Positions 62,271 to 64,000 of a stretch of 64,000 nt of DNA are shown here, piece by piece; the first letter of the stretch is position 1, and the number at the start of each line of letters is the position of its first letter. The notes under the pieces were generated by a model. The model made no database searches. It was given only the letters and a program-made list of their open reading frames with translations, and was not told the origin of the DNA. This DNA comes from Vibrio salinus. Lineage in GTDB: Bacteria > Pseudomonadota > Gammaproteobacteria > Enterobacterales > Vibrionaceae. A program made the position numbers and the translations under genes. The stretch lies in NCBI RefSeq assembly GCF_021272385.1, contig NZ_JAJSDZ010000007.1:62001-126000 (forward strand). Reading direction: 5' to 3'.

Positions 62271-63448
62271 TCCGCATTATTTTTCTTTTTCTTGTCCTTG
62301 GTTTAGGACTGTATGCCGGAACAGAATACGCTGGTGAACAGGGATATGTCCTGATTTCCATTGCAGACAAAACACTGGAAATGAGTGTTACAACACTGGT
62401 TATTTTTGTCGTTGTCGCTCTGGCAATTTTATTTGCGGCTGAATTTATTATTAAACGAATTCTGAGGGCTGGTTCCGACACATGGAACTGGTTTAGCATC
62501 AGAAAACTTAAACGCTCACGCCGTATGACCAATGAAGGCATCCTTAAATTAATGGAAGGAGACTGGAAACAGGCAGAACAGAAAGTCGTTCGCTGGGCCA
62601 GACACCATGATATGCCGGTACTCTGTTATCTGATCGCAGCTCAGGCGGCCCAGGAACAGGGAAATAGTGAGAAACGAGACAAATACCTGCAACTGGCTTC
62701 AGAGCAAGACAATGCTTCTCTGGCAGTTGAATTAACCAAAGCTAAACAGTACGTACAGGCAGAGCAATATGAGCGCGCCCTCGATTCACTGGGCGCGGTA
62801 GCACACGACTACCCACAGAATCCAATCCTGCTTTCTCTGCAAAAAATCATTTACGTTAAACTGGGTAAGTGGGAACCACTGCTTTCCTTAGTGCAAGATC
62901 TTAAGAGCACAAAAATGGCCAGTGGTTTTGAAATCCAGAAACTGACGGATCAGGCCTATTGTGGATTGCTGTCAGAAACCTCAGAACACAGAGGTACGGA
63001 AGGGTTACTAGACCGCTGGAGTGATCTTCCTAAGAATGCCCGGTCTTCATCCGTGATCTGTGGTCATTTAGTCCGATTACTGTTAGCCCGTAATGCCGAT
63101 GAACAGGCGTATGCTCTTATTAAAGAACACACGAAGAAACACCCGAATTCTGAACTGTATGGATTATTACCAGAACTGCACCTGACCAACGAAAAGTCAG
63201 CCATTTCACTTCTGGAACATGCTCTGAAGAAAGACGCGAACAACGCAGAAGTATTAAGCGCATTAGGCAGAATTCATTTGGAGAAGCAAAACTGGTCTCT
63301 GGCCCAAAGCGAATTTGAAAAAGCATTGTCTATCCGTCCTAGCGTGAATGACTTCGGCTATTTGTCAACGGCTTTGGAAAAACAAAACAAACATCAGGAT
63401 GCGCATGATGTGAGTAAAAAAGCACTTAAACTGATTACAACCAGTTAG
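62267..63448 (+). CDS. hemY: HemY, TPR membrane protein of the hem operon
   Basis: A 393-residue protein with two N-terminal membrane segments (about 2-20 and 38-60), then TPR-like helices (about 95-390, LGRIHLEKQNWSLAQSEFEKA). This is the gammaproteobacterial HemY, not the Bacillus protoporphyrinogen oxidase of the same name. It overlaps hemX by 4 bp and ends at a shared terminator. Confidence 0.93.
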   Translation: MIRIIFLFLVLGLGLYAGTEYAGEQGYVLISIADKTLEMSVTTLVIFVVVALAILFAAEFIIKRILRAGSDTWNWFSIRKLKRSRRMTNEGILKLMEGDWKQAEQKVVRWARHHDMPVLCYLIAAQAAQEQGNSEKRDKYLQLASEQDNASLAVELTKAKQYVQAEQYERALDSLGAVAHDYPQNPILLSLQKIIYVKLGKWEPLLSLVQDLKSTKMASGFEIQKLTDQAYCGLLSETSEHRGTEGLLDRWSDLPKNARSSSVICGHLVRLLLARNADEQAYALIKEHTKKHPNSELYGLLPELHLTNEKSAISLLEHALKKDANNAEVLSALGRIHLEKQNWSLAQSEFEKALSIRPSVNDFGYLSTALEKQNKHQDAHDVSKKALKLITTS

Positions 63449-63473
63449 AAAGACGGAATAAAATAAGTACGAT

Positions 63474-63505
63474 AAAAAACCAAGTTGCATCAACTTGGTT
63501 TTTTT
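63474..63505. terminator. bidirectional terminator hemY / hemN
   Basis: AAAAAACCAAGTTG pairs perfectly with CAACTTGGTTTTTT around CAT, with T-run on each transcribed strand. Confidence 0.92.
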
Positions 63506-64000
63506 AAATAACTCGGGAAAACTGCTGCTGTCGGGCCCGGGTTCTCAGATATTTATCGAAACACATGCAAATATTCCGAATCAATAACCGCCCCCGGGGC
63601 GTAACCTGAATATACTGTTCGTCATCAAGAACAAGCTCATCTTTAATAAAAGGAGCTAATAGCTCAAGATCTTCGGAAAAATACTGACGGAATGAGACCT
63701 TAAACTGCGCCTCGACCCGCCGTTTATCTAATTTGAAATTACAGATAAGCTGTTTAATCACATCCCGCCGGACAATATCATCGGCTTCCAGTGATAATCC
63801 TTTCCATAATGCATGACGGAGTGTATCAACCGAAGAATAATAGGCTTTCAGATCTTTCTGGTTCTGAGCATAAGTATCCCCCACCATTGAAATAGCGGAG
63901 ACTCCAAACCCAATCAAATCATTGTTACCGTGCGTGGTATACCCCTGAAAATTACGGTGCAATACACCTTGTCTCTGCGCAACTGACAGCTCATCGTCAG
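63504..64000 (-). CDS. hemN: oxygen-independent coproporphyrinogen III dehydrogenase, C-terminal part (runs off window)
   Basis: HemN is the radical SAM enzyme for anaerobic coproporphyrinogen III decarboxylation. The visible 165 codons include HRNFQGYTTHGNNDLIGFGV, GDTYAQNQKDL, IRRDVIKQLICNF-type core (here VRRDVIKQLICNFKLD) and end RLLIRNICMCFDKYLR. The frame is open to the right edge, so the radical SAM cluster lies outside. It is convergent with hemY; a haem gene beside hemCDXY is a local clustering not seen in E. coli. Confidence 0.96.
   Translation of the reverse strand, partial: DDELSVAQRQGVLHRNFQGYTTHGNNDLIGFGVSAISMVGDTYAQNQKDLKAYYSSVDTLRHALWKGLSLEADDIVRRDVIKQLICNFKLDKRRVEAQFKVSFRQYFSEDLELLAPFIKDELVLDDEQYIQVTPRGRLLIRNICMCFDKYLRTRARQQQFSRVI

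Overview
The window is ordinary chromosomal DNA of a gammaproteobacterium. It is almost certainly Vibrionaceae, probably Vibrio. The 16S gene reads as Vibrio-like through helices 40-45, the proteins align closely with E. coli and Vibrio orthologues, and gene order follows several E. coli-type core blocks. No prophage, transposase, integron or CRISPR array is visible. Species cannot be fixed from the sequence alone.

Block 1 (1-12.2 kb): the translation/transcription cluster on the minus strand. In transcription order it is tRNA-Thr, tRNA-Tyr, tRNA-Gly, tRNA-Thr, tufB, secE, nusG, rplK, rplA, rplJ, rplL and rpoB, with rpoB cut by the window edge exactly at the rifampicin-resistance region. Upstream lie coaA (plus), birA-murB (minus), then a GNAT acetyltransferase and pssA (plus). 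Block 2 (12.3-18.0 kb): a complete minus-strand rRNA operon, 16S, tRNA-Ile, tRNA-Ala, 23S, 5S, tRNA-Asp, with two promoters, boxA elements, a terminator and a CRP-like site between P1 and P2. Block 3 (18.2-25.6 kb): a membrane-anchored RRM protein, murI, btuB with its cobalamin riboswitch, trmA, yijD-fabR and sthA. Blocks 1-3 together reproduce the E. coli order trmA-btuB-murI-rrn-murB-birA-coaA-tRNAs-tufB.

Block 4 (25.7-38.1 kb): lexA with two SOS boxes, dgkA, plsB, ubiA, ubiC, a FliL-domain protein, glpG-glpE, rpoH, ftsX-ftsE-ftsY and rsmD. It is followed by a frameshifted fragment of inorganic pyrophosphatase. Block 5 (38.1-46.2 kb) is the accessory-looking part: a DUF2799 lipoprotein, yhgN, about 0.8 kb of AT-rich DNA with a 26-codon membrane microprotein, a DUF4145-like protein, a truncated acyltransferase, dps, an arsenic operon (arsR, GAPDH, a CX5R phosphatase, arsJ) and an EAL-HDOD protein. 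Block 6 (46.4-64 kb): pldB-yigL, a Fur-box-preceded secreted Fes-like esterase, an NlpE-like lipoprotein, a DTW-domain enzyme, yigB-xerC-DUF484-dapF-lysA-lptM, cyaY, cyaA, hemCDXY and the 3' part of hemN.

Functional themes are protein synthesis (ribosomal proteins, rRNA, EF-Tu, NusG, SecE), cell-wall precursors (murB, murI, dapF), phospholipid synthesis (plsB, dgkA, pssA, fabR), tetrapyrrole and B12 metabolism (hemCDXYN, btuB), stress control (lexA, rpoH, dps), cAMP signalling (cyaA plus candidate CRP sites) and arsenate detoxification through 1-arseno-3-phosphoglycerate. The observations most worth checking are the phosphatase built into the arsJ operon, the CRP-type palindrome inside the rrn promoter region, the paired dyad-embedded ribosomal-protein promoters, the DnaA-box-like cluster upstream of glpE, and the small or broken genes at 37.8-41.0 kb.
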